From: Chlorobium sp.
GTDB lineage: Bacteria; Bacteroidota; Chlorobiia; Chlorobiales; Chlorobiaceae
Reading direction: 5' to 3'
DNA length: 64,000 nt
NCBI GenBank assembly: GCA_005862285.1
Contig: SZXW01000007.1
Coordinates: 62,001 to 126,000 of the forward strand
Shown here: one piece after another, positions 29,226-38,188 of the stretch
Layout of the letters: the number at the start of each line of letters is the position of its first letter
Position numbering within the stretch: position 1 is the stretch's first letter
Translations under genes and position numbers: made by a program
Notes under the pieces: model-generated
Told to the model about the DNA's origin: nothing
The model's database searches: none
Seen by the model: the letters and a program-made list of their open reading frames with translations, nothing else

Positions 29226-30185
29226 CTATTTCTGCTCGTGAACTTCATATGCGTTGATGATATCCCGTACCAGTTTATGCCTTACAACGTCTGATTTGTC
29301 AAGGTAGACAAAACTGATTCCCTTGATGTTTTTCAAAATTTTCGGGGAATTGGTGAGTCCGGATTCGATTTCACGGGGAAGATCGATTTGCGTGACATCA
29401 CCGGTGATGATGGCTTTGGAGTTCAAACCGAGCCTGGTCAGGCACATTTTCATCTGTTTGTTGGAAGCGTTCTGTGCCTCATCGAGAATGATGAAAGAGT
29501 TGTTCAACGTCCTTCCGCGCATATACGCGAGCGGAACGATTTCAATCACCCGTCTTTCAGTGAGATATTTCAGCTTTTCGGCAGTCAGCATATCCTGCAG
29601 CGCATCGTAAAGCGGTCGGAGGTAGGGATCGATTTTCTGGGCCAGGTCACCGGGAAGGAACCCCAGACTTTCGCCTGCTTCGACGGCCGGCCTTGCCAGA
29701 ACGATTCGTTTGACCTGTTTGGATTTCCATGCCGCTACGGCAATTGCGACCGCGGTATAGGTTTTTCCCGTTCCTGCAGGACCGATAGCGAAGACGATGT
29801 CGTTTGATTTCGCTTCGGCAACCATACGGCGCTGTCCGTCAGTTTTCGCCCTGACAACATAATCCGCGGTAGAGACGATGATGTCTTCATCGCCGGGTTG
29901 CGGTGCTTTCTGCCGGGGAGCACCGGAGAACGCAAGGGAGATCAGGGCATTGAGGTCATTGTCGAGCACTTCGCCATGTTTGTCGGCCAGAAAAATCATC
30001 TCTTTGAAAATCTGTTCGAGAAGAGCAACTTCATCGGGTTCACCGCGGAATGATATCTTTGATCCACGCGCGGTAATGACGGCATTCGGAAATTCGGCCT
30101 TTATTTTCTTCAGGTTGGAATCGTAAGGCCCGAAAAGGATAACAGGCTCGATACCTTTGATTTCGATATTTTTTTCCGTGATCAA
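29226..30185 (-). CDS. phoH: PhoH-like ATPase
   Basis: 319 residues, cytoplasmic. Seen: an N-terminal KH-like RNA-binding segment, Walker A GPAGTGKTYTA (about residue 134), Walker B FIILDEAQNAS and RGRTLNNSF. PhoH-like proteins are linked to RNA metabolism, often beside ybeY; no ybeY gene is in the window. Separated by 23 bp from the upstream hldD gene on the same strand. Confidence 0.93.
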   Translation of the reverse strand: MITEKNIEIKGIEPVILFGPYDSNLKKIKAEFPNAVITARGSKISFRGEPDEVALLEQIFKEMIFLADKHGEVLDNDLNALISLAFSGAPRQKAPQPGDEDIIVSTADYVVRAKTDGQRRMVAEAKSNDIVFAIGPAGTGKTYTAVAIAVAAWKSKQVKRIVLARPAVEAGESLGFLPGDLAQKIDPYLRPLYDALQDMLTAEKLKYLTERRVIEIVPLAYMRGRTLNNSFIILDEAQNASNKQMKMCLTRLGLNSKAIITGDVTQIDLPREIESGLTNSPKILKNIKGISFVYLDKSDVVRHKLVRDIINAYEVHEQK

Positions 30186-30208
30186 ATCTGCGTTTTGTTA
30201 ATCTTTAT

Positions 30209-31201
30209 TTACAGAGCTGTACTGATATCTAAATAGGGATTAGCCTTGCCGAGGTAACCCTGAATATAATCCCTGACACCGTCTTCAAGAGTGGTGAATG
30301 GTTTTTCATAGCCGGCGGCACGAAGCTTCGCCATATCGGCACAGGTATAGTACTGGTATTTATCCCGGAGCGTTTCGGGCATCGGTATGTATTCGATTTC
30401 AGGTTCACGTTCAAGCGCCGAAAAAGCCGCATTCACCAGGTCCCGGAAACTTCTTGCCTTACCGCAGCCGATATTGAAAATACCGCTGACAGCAGGGTTT
30501 TCAAGCATCCAGGCCATAATGGCAGTGCAGTCCTTTACAAAAACGAAATCCCTCAGCTGCTCACCATCCTGATACTCCGGCCTGTGAGACTTGAAAAGCG
30601 TAACTTTACCCTTGTCGTGTATCTGGTGAAAAGCCTTATAGACAACGCTGCTCATGTCACCCTTGTGATATTCGTTCGGCCCATAGACATTGAAGAATTT
30701 CAGCCCGGCAGCGTGTTCAAGGATTTGATTCCGCTCTGCCCACCGGTCAAAAAGATGTTTTGAATAACCATACATGTTGAGAGGCCGAAGATTGCCGATT
30801 CCCGATATATCGTCATTGTACCCGCTGGACCCGTCTCCGTAAGTTGCGGCACTTGAGGCATAGATAAACCTGATATTATGTGCCAGGCAATACGTCGCTA
30901 TTTTTTTTGAATAGCCGTAATTGTTTTCGAGGAGATGATCGGCGTCTGTTTCGGTTGTAGAGCTGTTTGCCCCCATATGGATAACAGCTCGTATGCCGGA
31001 GAGGGAATTTTTTTCAAGCAGTCCGGGGAAATGATCTTTGGAAATGAAATCTGCAAAATGAAGACCGGAAAGGTTTCTCCATTGCCCGGTAGTTGTCGGT
31101 CCGAGGTCGTCAACGATAATGATGTTTTCTTCACCGAGACGGTTCAGTTCCCAAAGCATTGCACTTCCGATAAATCCCGCTCCGCCGGTGATAACGATCA
31201 T
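30209..31201 (-). CDS. hldD: ADP-L-glycero-D-manno-heptose 6-epimerase
   Basis: 330 residues, short-chain dehydrogenase/epimerase fold. Seen: NADP-binding TGGAGFIGSAMLWEL, SSAATYG with the catalytic Ser, YGYSKHLFD with the Tyr-x3-Lys pair, and FFNVYGPNEYHKGDMSSVVYK, typical of HldD/RfaD. Converts the D,D to the L,D heptose for lipopolysaccharide core. Likely cotranscribed with phoH. Confidence 0.94.
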   Translation of the reverse strand: MIVITGGAGFIGSAMLWELNRLGEENIIIVDDLGPTTTGQWRNLSGLHFADFISKDHFPGLLEKNSLSGIRAVIHMGANSSTTETDADHLLENNYGYSKKIATYCLAHNIRFIYASSAATYGDGSSGYNDDISGIGNLRPLNMYGYSKHLFDRWAERNQILEHAAGLKFFNVYGPNEYHKGDMSSVVYKAFHQIHDKGKVTLFKSHRPEYQDGEQLRDFVFVKDCTAIMAWMLENPAVSGIFNIGCGKARSFRDLVNAAFSALEREPEIEYIPMPETLRDKYQYYTCADMAKLRAAGYEKPFTTLEDGVRDYIQGYLGKANPYLDISTAL

Positions 31202-31272
31202 AGTTCCGTAAACATAAAATTATTTAAGTCATGAATGCTTAACGAATATAAAGAGAGGTCTGCACGAAAACA

Positions 31273-31310
31273 AAGAGGCTGACTCAGAAGTAAAACCGAG
31301 GCAGCCTCTT
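31273..31310 (-). terminator. Terminator after the ECF-like gene
   Basis: AAGAGGCTG/CAGCCTCTT 9-bp perfect stem with 20-base loop; on the minus strand followed by TTGTTTT. Confidence 0.5.
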
Positions 31311-31428
31311 CAATCTATCAACCACTATAGTTCATCTGGTCCGGAAGCAGATCATTTTAAGAACCAGGGGGAGAAAAGTCTTCGACAGAATTTGAGTGTT
31401 CAAAGAGCCCCCACTGGATCAATGCATA

Positions 31429-31851
31429 TCAGGCTGATGCTTTCAGAAGACAGTCATCAACAAGAATTTTCCTTCCATGCAACAGCCATTCTCTGACTGT
31501 ATCGACCGGCTTTTCTACAATTGCAGCTATCTGGCTGTGTTTCAATCCCGAAATTTCGCTCAGCAGTACGGAAAGCTTTATGTCTGCTGCCCAGAGTTTC
31601 AGAGAATCGAGAACAGGCAGGAAACTCTTGCAGGATTTTTCGCTTATACAAAAATCGATTTTCTGACCATACCGTTCTACGTAACGTTCTCTGAAAATTC
31701 TTAAAAGATCCGTTTCCTTTCTGCCATTATCCGCATAGATATAGGTTTCCTTAACCAGGTTTCTCGATTCATCCTCGCTTCCTGTCATCCAGTAGGCAAG
31801 GCTATATATATCGTCAAGAATATCGAGGGGTGTTTTTTTTATCTGTGACAT
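31429..31851 (-). CDS. Small ECF-sigma-like DNA-binding protein
   Basis: 140 residues. The N-terminus DIYSLAYWMTGSEDESRNLVKETYIYA parallels region 2 of ECF sigma factors (LYRLAYRLTGNREDAEDLVQETF pattern) and the C-terminus LLSEISGLKHSQIAAIVEKPVDTVREWLLHGRKIL parallels region 4. The middle is short and the promoter-melting basic/aromatic part of region 2 is not evident, so it may be a degenerate sigma factor or a regulator. No anti-sigma gene is adjacent. A good run of AGGAGGCAACATG-like spacing (GGAGGCAAC before ATG) supports the start. Confidence 0.7.
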   Translation of the reverse strand: MSQIKKTPLDILDDIYSLAYWMTGSEDESRNLVKETYIYADNGRKETDLLRIFRERYVERYGQKIDFCISEKSCKSFLPVLDSLKLWAADIKLSVLLSEISGLKHSQIAAIVEKPVDTVREWLLHGRKILVDDCLLKASA

Positions 31852-32040
31852 GTTGCCTCCTTATATTGGATAAATTTTGTCCTGTTTTAATTTATAAAAA
31901 AAATGGGGATTGTAGAGATTTTTTTCATGAATTTCTTAAAAAAGATGTTTTTTATGAAAAAATGTCAGGGACAGGCGTTTTAACAAACGGTCTATGCCTG
32001 ACTGATCATAAACCATTCAACAGGAGTAAAATAACTGCTT

Positions 32041-33108
32041 ATGCAGAGAGATATAAGGAACCTGCTGAATCCTGCCCTGCGCAATATCGCTGTATACAAG
32101 GTTGAAGGGGGGCAGCAGGCGGAAATAAAGCTGAATCAGAACGAGAGTCCTTTTGACCTGCCGGTCTGGCTTAAAGAAGAAATCCTTGGAGAATTTCAAA
32201 GAGAACCATGGAACCGTTATCCCGAGATCCTTCCTTACAAGGGAATGAAAGCATATGCCGATTTTCTGGGTGTATCACTGGATTCGGTCATGATGAGCAA
32301 CGGTTCGAACGAGATGCTTTATACGATATTTCTTGCCTGTCTCGGTCCTGGAAAGCAGGTACTGATTCCCGACCCTTCGTTTTCTCTGTATGAAAAAATT
32401 GCACTGCTCCTGCAGTCGCAGATCATCAGTGTACCGATGCATCCCGGGCTTGATTTCGATACTGAAGCGATCCTTCGGACCGCAAATGATGAAAAGGTCG
32501 ATTTCATCGTCCTTTCAACTCCGAACAATCCTACATCGAAATCCCTCACGATAGACGAGATACGGTTGATTGCCGGATCGGTTGATGCCATCGTGCTTGT
32601 GGACGAAGCTTATATCGAGTTTTCGAGGCAGCGTTCCGCACTCGAACTGATCGATGAACTGCCGAATGTCATTGTTCTGCGCACCATGTCGAAGGCTCTT
32701 GCCCTTGCCGGTATCAGGATCGGTTTCGCCATTTCCAATCCCTTGCTCATGGCCGAGATTTCCAAACCGAAAATTCCTTTCGCTTCTGGCAGGCTTGCCG
32801 AGATAACATTGATGCATGTCCTGGCGAATTATTCCCTTGTCAACGATATGGTTTCATATATACTGAGCCAGCGTGATAAAATCTACGGTGAACTGCTCTC
32901 CATTGATAATATCGAAGTCTTTGCAAGCGATACGAACTTTCTCATTATCAGGGTCAAGGATGCCGTGTCCGTTTTCCGTTCGCTTCATAAAGAAGGTATC
33001 CTTGTTCGAAATGTTTCCGGGTACCATCTGATGGAAAACTGCCTGCGGTTCAATATCGGTCTTGTCGAAGAAAATCAGCGGCTGATCGACAAGCTCAGAA
33101 CCCTTTGA
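32041..33108 (+). CDS. hisC: Histidinol-phosphate aminotransferase
   Basis: 355 residues, class-I/II PLP aminotransferase. Seen: LNQNESPFDLP at the N-terminus, NGSNEMLYTIF, STPNNPTSKSL, VDEAYIEF and the PLP Lys in TMSKALALAGIRIGFA. Converts imidazole acetol phosphate and glutamate to histidinol phosphate. AGGAG is present but 16 bases upstream. One base separates its stop from the next start. Confidence 0.94.
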   Translation: MQRDIRNLLNPALRNIAVYKVEGGQQAEIKLNQNESPFDLPVWLKEEILGEFQREPWNRYPEILPYKGMKAYADFLGVSLDSVMMSNGSNEMLYTIFLACLGPGKQVLIPDPSFSLYEKIALLLQSQIISVPMHPGLDFDTEAILRTANDEKVDFIVLSTPNNPTSKSLTIDEIRLIAGSVDAIVLVDEAYIEFSRQRSALELIDELPNVIVLRTMSKALALAGIRIGFAISNPLLMAEISKPKIPFASGRLAEITLMHVLANYSLVNDMVSYILSQRDKIYGELLSIDNIEVFASDTNFLIIRVKDAVSVFRSLHKEGILVRNVSGYHLMENCLRFNIGLVEENQRLIDKLRTL

Positions 33109-33109
33109 C

Positions 33110-33652
33110 ATGAATGAATTCAGGAAACTGCACGGTGCGGAAATGAACCGCCTGAGTGCAGATGGGTATGCCAGTGCGCGGAAGCATCCAGTCACGCTCA
33201 TGCTTCACAATATAAGGAGCATGTGGAACGTCGGTTCGATGTTCCGGACGGTTGAAGCTGCCGGTATCGAAAAAATCATTCTTTCCGGATATACGGCAAC
33301 ACCTCCCAGAAAGGAGATCGATAAAACGGCTCTCGGTGCACAGGATATCGTCATGTGGGAGTATTGTGCCGAACCAGCAGAAGCCCTCGAGTCAATGAAA
33401 AGAGAGGGGACAACAATTTTCGGACTTGAAATTACTGAAGGAAGCCGTCCTTATCACCGGATTGAAAAAAGTGATTTTCCAATCTGCCTGATTGTTGGAA
33501 ATGAAGTTGAAGGTATTGAAGATGATGTTCTCAATAGATGCGACGGGGTACTGGAAATTCCACAGTACGGGACGAAACACTCTCTAAATGTTGCCGTTGC
33601 GGCAGGCATAGCATTGTTTGAGCTGGTAAGGATTATACGAAGTGATGCGTAA
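33110..33652 (+). CDS. SpoU/TrmH-family RNA 2'-O-methyltransferase
   Basis: 180 residues, SPOUT fold with deep knot. Seen: motif 1 HNIRSMWNVGSMFRTVEAAG, motif 2 LIVGNEVEGI and motif 3 IPQYGTKHSLNVAVAAGIALFEL. Methylates ribose in tRNA or rRNA; exact target not determinable. Directly behind hisC, so cotranscribed. Confidence 0.92.
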   Translation: MNEFRKLHGAEMNRLSADGYASARKHPVTLMLHNIRSMWNVGSMFRTVEAAGIEKIILSGYTATPPRKEIDKTALGAQDIVMWEYCAEPAEALESMKREGTTIFGLEITEGSRPYHRIEKSDFPICLIVGNEVEGIEDDVLNRCDGVLEIPQYGTKHSLNVAVAAGIALFELVRIIRSDA

Positions 33653-33860
33653 CTTTTTAAATAGAGTTTTTGTTGTCTTGTTTATATTGTCGTGCTGAAG
33701 CAGGAATATCGTGAGCTTTTTTTCTTCAGACGTTGCAGGTTAAAAATCATAGATGCATATTTGATAAACGTGTAAGTTTTCCTGCAGAACCGGAAATGTT
33801 TGGTAAAACGCTTTACAGAAGTACTCTGAATTGGTCAATCAGCAATAACGTTGTTCTTCA

Positions 33861-34697
33861 ATGCTTCATTACAAGACATATGAACTGGATGATGCTCAGG
33901 CCCCGTGGGTAGTTTTTGTTCACGGCGCCGGCGGCAGTTCATCAATCTGGTTCCTGCAAATCAAGGAGTTTATCAAGCATTTCAATGTGCTGCTGGTCGA
34001 TCTAAGGGGACATGGGAAATCGAAAAGCATTATCATGCACAAGGAAGACCATCACTACAATTTTGAGGATATCACCCGTGATATCATTGACGTGCTTGAT
34101 TCCCTGAAAATAGAAAAAGCTCATTTCATCGGTATATCGCTCGGAACTATTCTCATTCGCAATCTAAGCGAACTTGCTCCTGACAGGGTCAGTTCGATGG
34201 TTATGGGAGGAGCTATCATAAGGCTCAATATCCGTGCCAAAGTGCTTGTAACCATTGGCAATATGTTCAAGCGATTTGTTCCGTACATGTGGCTTTACGG
34301 CTTTTTCGCCTGGATCATCATGCCTCGCGAACGCCACAAGAAATCCCGGCTGCTTTTTGTGAACGAAGCGAAAAAAGTTGCACAGAAAGAGTTCATGCGC
34401 TGGTTCCGCCTGACCTACGAACTGACTCCGCTCCTTAGATATTTCGAAGAAAAAGATACCGGGATTCCCACACTCTATCTGATGGGGGACGAGGACCACA
34501 TGTTCCTGCCCGCCGTCAGGCAAATCGTTATCAGGCACTCGAATTCATGGCTCGAAGTCATCAATGATTCCGGACATGTCTGCAATGTCGATCAGCCAAG
34601 GGAATTCAATGCAAGAGCGATCGTCTTCCTGAAAAAAATATCCTCCGGAAACAGCCAGCCGGTCGATATGCCCGTGGCAGGTCTGGTTGCCTGCTAA
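33861..34697 (+). CDS. Alpha/beta hydrolase
   Basis: 278 residues. Seen: oxyanion motif VHGAGGSSSIW, nucleophile elbow GISLG, acid in MGDEDHMF and His in NDSGHVCNVDQP, a full catalytic triad. An internal segment (about 112-150) is hydrophobic and may form a lid or membrane contact. Substrate unknown. Its stop codon overlaps the end of the convergent pth gene by 4 bp. Confidence 0.88.
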   Translation: MLHYKTYELDDAQAPWVVFVHGAGGSSSIWFLQIKEFIKHFNVLLVDLRGHGKSKSIIMHKEDHHYNFEDITRDIIDVLDSLKIEKAHFIGISLGTILIRNLSELAPDRVSSMVMGGAIIRLNIRAKVLVTIGNMFKRFVPYMWLYGFFAWIIMPRERHKKSRLLFVNEAKKVAQKEFMRWFRLTYELTPLLRYFEEKDTGIPTLYLMGDEDHMFLPAVRQIVIRHSNSWLEVINDSGHVCNVDQPREFNARAIVFLKKISSGNSQPVDMPVAGLVAC

Positions 34698-35266
34698 ACA
34701 AGGACCTTGTTGAAGTGGTTCATCGAGTGCTCGATACCATTGATCGTAAAGTCGAGAGCCGCTTCTGCACAGAAAGGCAGCACCTTATCCATGATTTTCC
34801 GCTCATCTTCACTGAACTTTCCCAGAACGAAAGAAGAAAAGGAGTAGAGCGGTTTTTCGTCTGCTCTTATTCCTATTCTCAACCTCGCGAATTCATCACT
34901 GCCAAGACATTCGATAATGTTTTTCAGGCCGTTCTGGCCTCCAGCCGATCCTTTTGAACGAAGACGAACAGTCCCTGCGGGAAGATTCAGATCATCGCAG
35001 ATAACGAGGATGTCCTTCCTCTCGATTTTATAAAAATTCATTGCAGAAACGACCGCCTGGCCGGAAAGATTCATGTAGGTCATCGGCTTGAGCAGGATCG
35101 CCGGTTCCCGTCCATGGATGATTTTTGCCGCATGGTATTTTCCTTTACCCGCACTGAATAAGCTCCTGAAAGATTCCGCAATTTTTTCCACGACCTCAAA
35201 ACCCACATTGTGCCGGGTTCCAAGATAGCGGGATTCCGGATTTCCAAGACCGACAAGTAATTTCAT
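34694..35266 (-). CDS. pth: Peptidyl-tRNA hydrolase
   Basis: 190 residues from ATG 35266. Releases tRNA from dropped-off peptidyl-tRNA. Seen: LLVGLGNPESRYLGTRHNVGFEV with catalytic His, KPMTYMNLSGQAV, CDDLNLPAGTVRLR and GSAGGQNGLKNI. The frame extends to 35359, but the added 31 residues precede the universal N-terminus. Confidence 0.96.
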   Translation of the reverse strand: MKLLVGLGNPESRYLGTRHNVGFEVVEKIAESFRSLFSAGKGKYHAAKIIHGREPAILLKPMTYMNLSGQAVVSAMNFYKIERKDILVICDDLNLPAGTVRLRSKGSAGGQNGLKNIIECLGSDEFARLRIGIRADEKPLYSFSSFVLGKFSEDERKIMDKVLPFCAEAALDFTINGIEHSMNHFNKVLV

Positions 35267-35554
35267 GGCATTCAGCAAAAATTTTTCGAGAGGGCTTGAA
35301 GGTTTCAAGTTCCCGGATGAGTTAAAAAGAGAATAGAATATAGCAGAGTGATCAATCAATCAGGAAATGAAGATTGATGTTATCCGGTAAAACAGCCTCA
35401 TGAAACGTGCATCACGATATTTTATATGGCTGTATAATCACAAGACGACTGTAAAAAGCATATTGAGAATCGTGAAAAAAGTTGCAAATTACAGCTCCCT
35501 GCATACAACGGGGTTGTTCCTTGTAATAACTCTGCTGGAAAAATCCTTTTTCCG

Positions 35555-35598
35555 GTGCAATGAAAAAAAACAGTGAAAAAACAGTGCAATGAAAAAAA
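35555..35598 (+). repeat. Direct repeat duplicating the hppA start region
   Basis: GTGCAATGAAAAAAA occurs at 35555-35569 and 35584-35598. The first copy opens a 10-codon frame (MKKNSEKTVQ) whose TGA overlaps the hppA ATG by two bases. Confidence 0.6.
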
Positions 35599-38015
35599 CG
35601 TTTAAAGTGACGTGGTGGGCCAGAGCTGTTTCGGTTCTGGGAGGCCTCGGGATTTTGCTGCAGGCGCAGAACGCCTTTGCAAGCGAGGCTGATCTTGTAT
35701 TACCGGATTTGAATTCGGTAACGTTTCTTGGGGGGATTCCGGGACATACCCTGTTGATGTACGGCCTTTTTGTATGTCTTTTTGGTGTTTTATTCGGCGT
35801 TGTACAGTACATGGGTATCCGCAACCTGCCCGTACACAGTGCCATGCGCGAGATCAGTGAGCTGATTTACGAAACCTGCAAGACCTATCTGATCACTCAG
35901 GGAAAGTTCATTCTCATCCTCTGGGTGCTTGTCGGCGCGATTATTGTTGCCTACTTCGGCTGGCTCAGCCAGTTGGCTGTAACCAAGGTCATCTTCATCC
36001 TGATATGCAGCCTGATCGGTATTGTCGGAAGCTACACGGTTGCATGGTTCGGCATGAGGATCAACACTTTCGCCAACTCGAGAACAGCCTTTGCAAGCCT
36101 CGGTGGAAAACCGTTCCCGACCTATGCCATTCCGCTCAGAGCAGGTATGAGCATCGGTATGCTGCTGATCAGCATCGAACTCTTTGTCATGCTTTGCATT
36201 CTTCTTTATGTTCCCAACGATTACGCAGGCCCTTGCTTCATCGGTTTTGCGATCGGTGAATCGCTCGGCGCTTCGGTGCTTCGTATCGCCGGCGGTATCT
36301 TCACCAAGATTGCCGATATCGGTTCCGACCTCATGAAGATCGTTTTCAAGATCAAGGAAGACGATGCCCGCAACCCCGGTGTTATCGCCGACTGTACCGG
36401 TGACAACGCCGGTGATTCTGTCGGACCTACGGCTGACGGTTTCGAAACCTACGGTGTAACCGGCGTCGCCCTGATCTCTTTCATTCTGCTCGCCATCAAG
36501 GACCCGATCATTCAGGTCATGCTTCTTGTCTGGATTTTCGCCATGCGTCTTGTCATGATCCTTGCCAGCGCTCTTTCCTACGGGCTCAATGCCGCCCTTG
36601 CCAAGGCGAAATACGGCAATGCTGACGAGATGAATTTCGAAAAGCCTCTGATCACCCTTGTCTGGCTTACCTCCATTGTTTCGATCGTGCTTACCTATGC
36701 GGCATCCTTCTACCTGATCCGTACGCTTGGCGACGGGACCATGTGGTGGAAGCTCGCATCGATCATCACCTGCGGCACGGTTGCCGGAGCCCTGATTCCA
36801 GAGCTGGTCAACCGCTTTACCTCCACCGAGTGTGCCCATGTGCGCAACGTGGTGCAGTGCTCGAAAGAAGGTGGAGCCCCGCTGAATATTCTGGCAGGTC
36901 TCGTTGCCGGTAATTTCAGCGCCTACTGGATGGGATTAGCCATTCTTGCGCTTATGGGTGCAGCATACGGCTTCAGCACGCTCGGCCTCGATGTCATGAT
37001 GCTTGCTCCTTCGGTTTTCGCCTTCGGTCTCGTGGCGTTCGGCTTCCTGAGCATGGGCCCGGTCACGATTGCAGTCGACTCCTACGGTCCGGTAACCGAC
37101 AATGCCCAGTCTGTCTATGAGCTTTCGCTGATCGAAACGCTTCCGAACGTAAAGCAGAACATCCAGAGCGAGTTCGGTTTCCAGCCCAACTTCGACAATG
37201 CAAAACGTTATCTTGAAGCAAATGATGGTGCCGGCAATACTTTCAAGGCAACGGCAAAGCCGGTGCTGATCGGTACCGCCGTGGTCGGTTCGACGACCAT
37301 GATTTTTTCTATTATCATGATTCTGACGAAAGGACTCAGCCCTGATCTGATCGGGAACCTGTCGATTCTTCATCCTCCGTTCCTGCTCGGCCTTCTTGCC
37401 GGAGGTGCGGTCATTTACTGGTTCACCGGGGCGTCTATGAATGCTGTGACCACCGGTGCTTACTATGCCGTCGAGTTCATCAAGAAGAACATCAAGCTCG
37501 AAGGCGTTATAAAAGCCTCGGTCGAGGACAGCAAGAAGGTTGTTGAGATTTGCACGAAGTTCGCCCAGAAAGGCATGATCAACCTTTTCCTTGCCATCTT
37601 CTTCAGCACGCTCGCCTTTGCCTTCCTCGATTCGTATTTCTTTATCGGCTATCTCGTCTCGATCGCCCTTTTCGGTCTCTATCAGGCAATCTTCATGGCC
37701 AACGCCGGCGGTGCCTGGGATAACGCGAAGAAGGTCGTTGAGACTGAGCTTAATGCAAAAGGCACAGAGCTTCACGACGCCACCATCGTGGGTGACACGG
37801 TCGGCGATCCGTTCAAGGATACCTCTTCGGTGGCCCTGAACCCGATCATCAAGTTCACCACCCTGTTCGGTCTGCTTGCCATTGAACTGGCCATCAAGCT
37901 TTCAGTGGATCAGAAACCCCTGGTGTTGGGTCTTGCAGTGCTCTTTTTTGTACTGTCGATGGTCTATGTCACCCGTTCCTTCTACTCGATGAGGATCAAG
38001 GTGGACGCTCACTGA
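35589..38015 (+). CDS. hppA: Membrane-bound proton-pumping pyrophosphatase
   Basis: 808 residues, about 16 helices, preceded by an unusual signal-like N-terminus. Couples PPi hydrolysis to ion export. Seen: the substrate-binding DNAGDSVGPTADGFETYGVT, a second acidic cluster PVTDNAQS, and C-terminal NAGGAWDNAKKVVE with VGDTVGDPFKDTSS. At the K+-dependence site (GNTTAA versus GNTTKA) it reads GAGNTFKATAK, the Lys form, pointing to K+ independence. Overall it is divergent from plant-type enzymes and fits the Na+-regulated H+-pumping group described from Chlorobium limicola. Ends at a strong terminator. Confidence 0.93.
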   Translation: MKKTFKVTWWARAVSVLGGLGILLQAQNAFASEADLVLPDLNSVTFLGGIPGHTLLMYGLFVCLFGVLFGVVQYMGIRNLPVHSAMREISELIYETCKTYLITQGKFILILWVLVGAIIVAYFGWLSQLAVTKVIFILICSLIGIVGSYTVAWFGMRINTFANSRTAFASLGGKPFPTYAIPLRAGMSIGMLLISIELFVMLCILLYVPNDYAGPCFIGFAIGESLGASVLRIAGGIFTKIADIGSDLMKIVFKIKEDDARNPGVIADCTGDNAGDSVGPTADGFETYGVTGVALISFILLAIKDPIIQVMLLVWIFAMRLVMILASALSYGLNAALAKAKYGNADEMNFEKPLITLVWLTSIVSIVLTYAASFYLIRTLGDGTMWWKLASIITCGTVAGALIPELVNRFTSTECAHVRNVVQCSKEGGAPLNILAGLVAGNFSAYWMGLAILALMGAAYGFSTLGLDVMMLAPSVFAFGLVAFGFLSMGPVTIAVDSYGPVTDNAQSVYELSLIETLPNVKQNIQSEFGFQPNFDNAKRYLEANDGAGNTFKATAKPVLIGTAVVGSTTMIFSIIMILTKGLSPDLIGNLSILHPPFLLGLLAGGAVIYWFTGASMNAVTTGAYYAVEFIKKNIKLEGVIKASVEDSKKVVEICTKFAQKGMINLFLAIFFSTLAFAFLDSYFFIGYLVSIALFGLYQAIFMANAGGAWDNAKKVVETELNAKGTELHDATIVGDTVGDPFKDTSSVALNPIIKFTTLFGLLAIELAIKLSVDQKPLVLGLAVLFFVLSMVYVTRSFYSMRIKVDAH

Positions 38016-38037
38016 GCGATACAAACATCGCAACCAG

Positions 38038-38071
38038 AAAGGGAGGTGCAGCAATGCGCCTCCCTTTTTTT
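38038..38071 (+). terminator. Rho-independent terminator after hppA
   Basis: AAAGGGAGG, 12-base loop, CCTCCC, seven T. Confidence 0.85.
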
Positions 38072-38117
38072 ATTCCCGCCTTTTTGCTTTCATCACAGCG
38101 TTCGGTATATAGGAGGT

Positions 38118-38159
38118 ATGGATGTCAGGAAAGCATTAAATTGTCCGGGATACCGATGA
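38118..38159 (+). CDS. Possible leader mini-ORF upstream of umuD
   Basis: A consensus AGGAGGT (38111-38117) precedes two ATGs, neither in the umuD frame. ATG 38118 opens 13 codons (MDVRKALNCPGYR) whose TGA overlaps an in-frame umuD ATG (38156) as ATGA, but is only one base from the AGGAGG. ATG 38122, ideally spaced at five bases, opens MSGKH only. Either could set translation of umuD. Confidence 0.25.
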   Translation: MDVRKALNCPGYR

Positions 38160-38188
38160 AACTCTGCAGAGTGCATAAAGGCGGCGTT

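Noticed and set aside
36936-37775. 279-codon minus-strand frame in hppA
   Set aside because: Antisense shadow, rich in charged residues as expected opposite a membrane protein gene.
38054-38155. N-terminal extension of UmuD
   Set aside because: Its ATG lies in the hppA terminator hairpin and the residues have no UmuD similarity.
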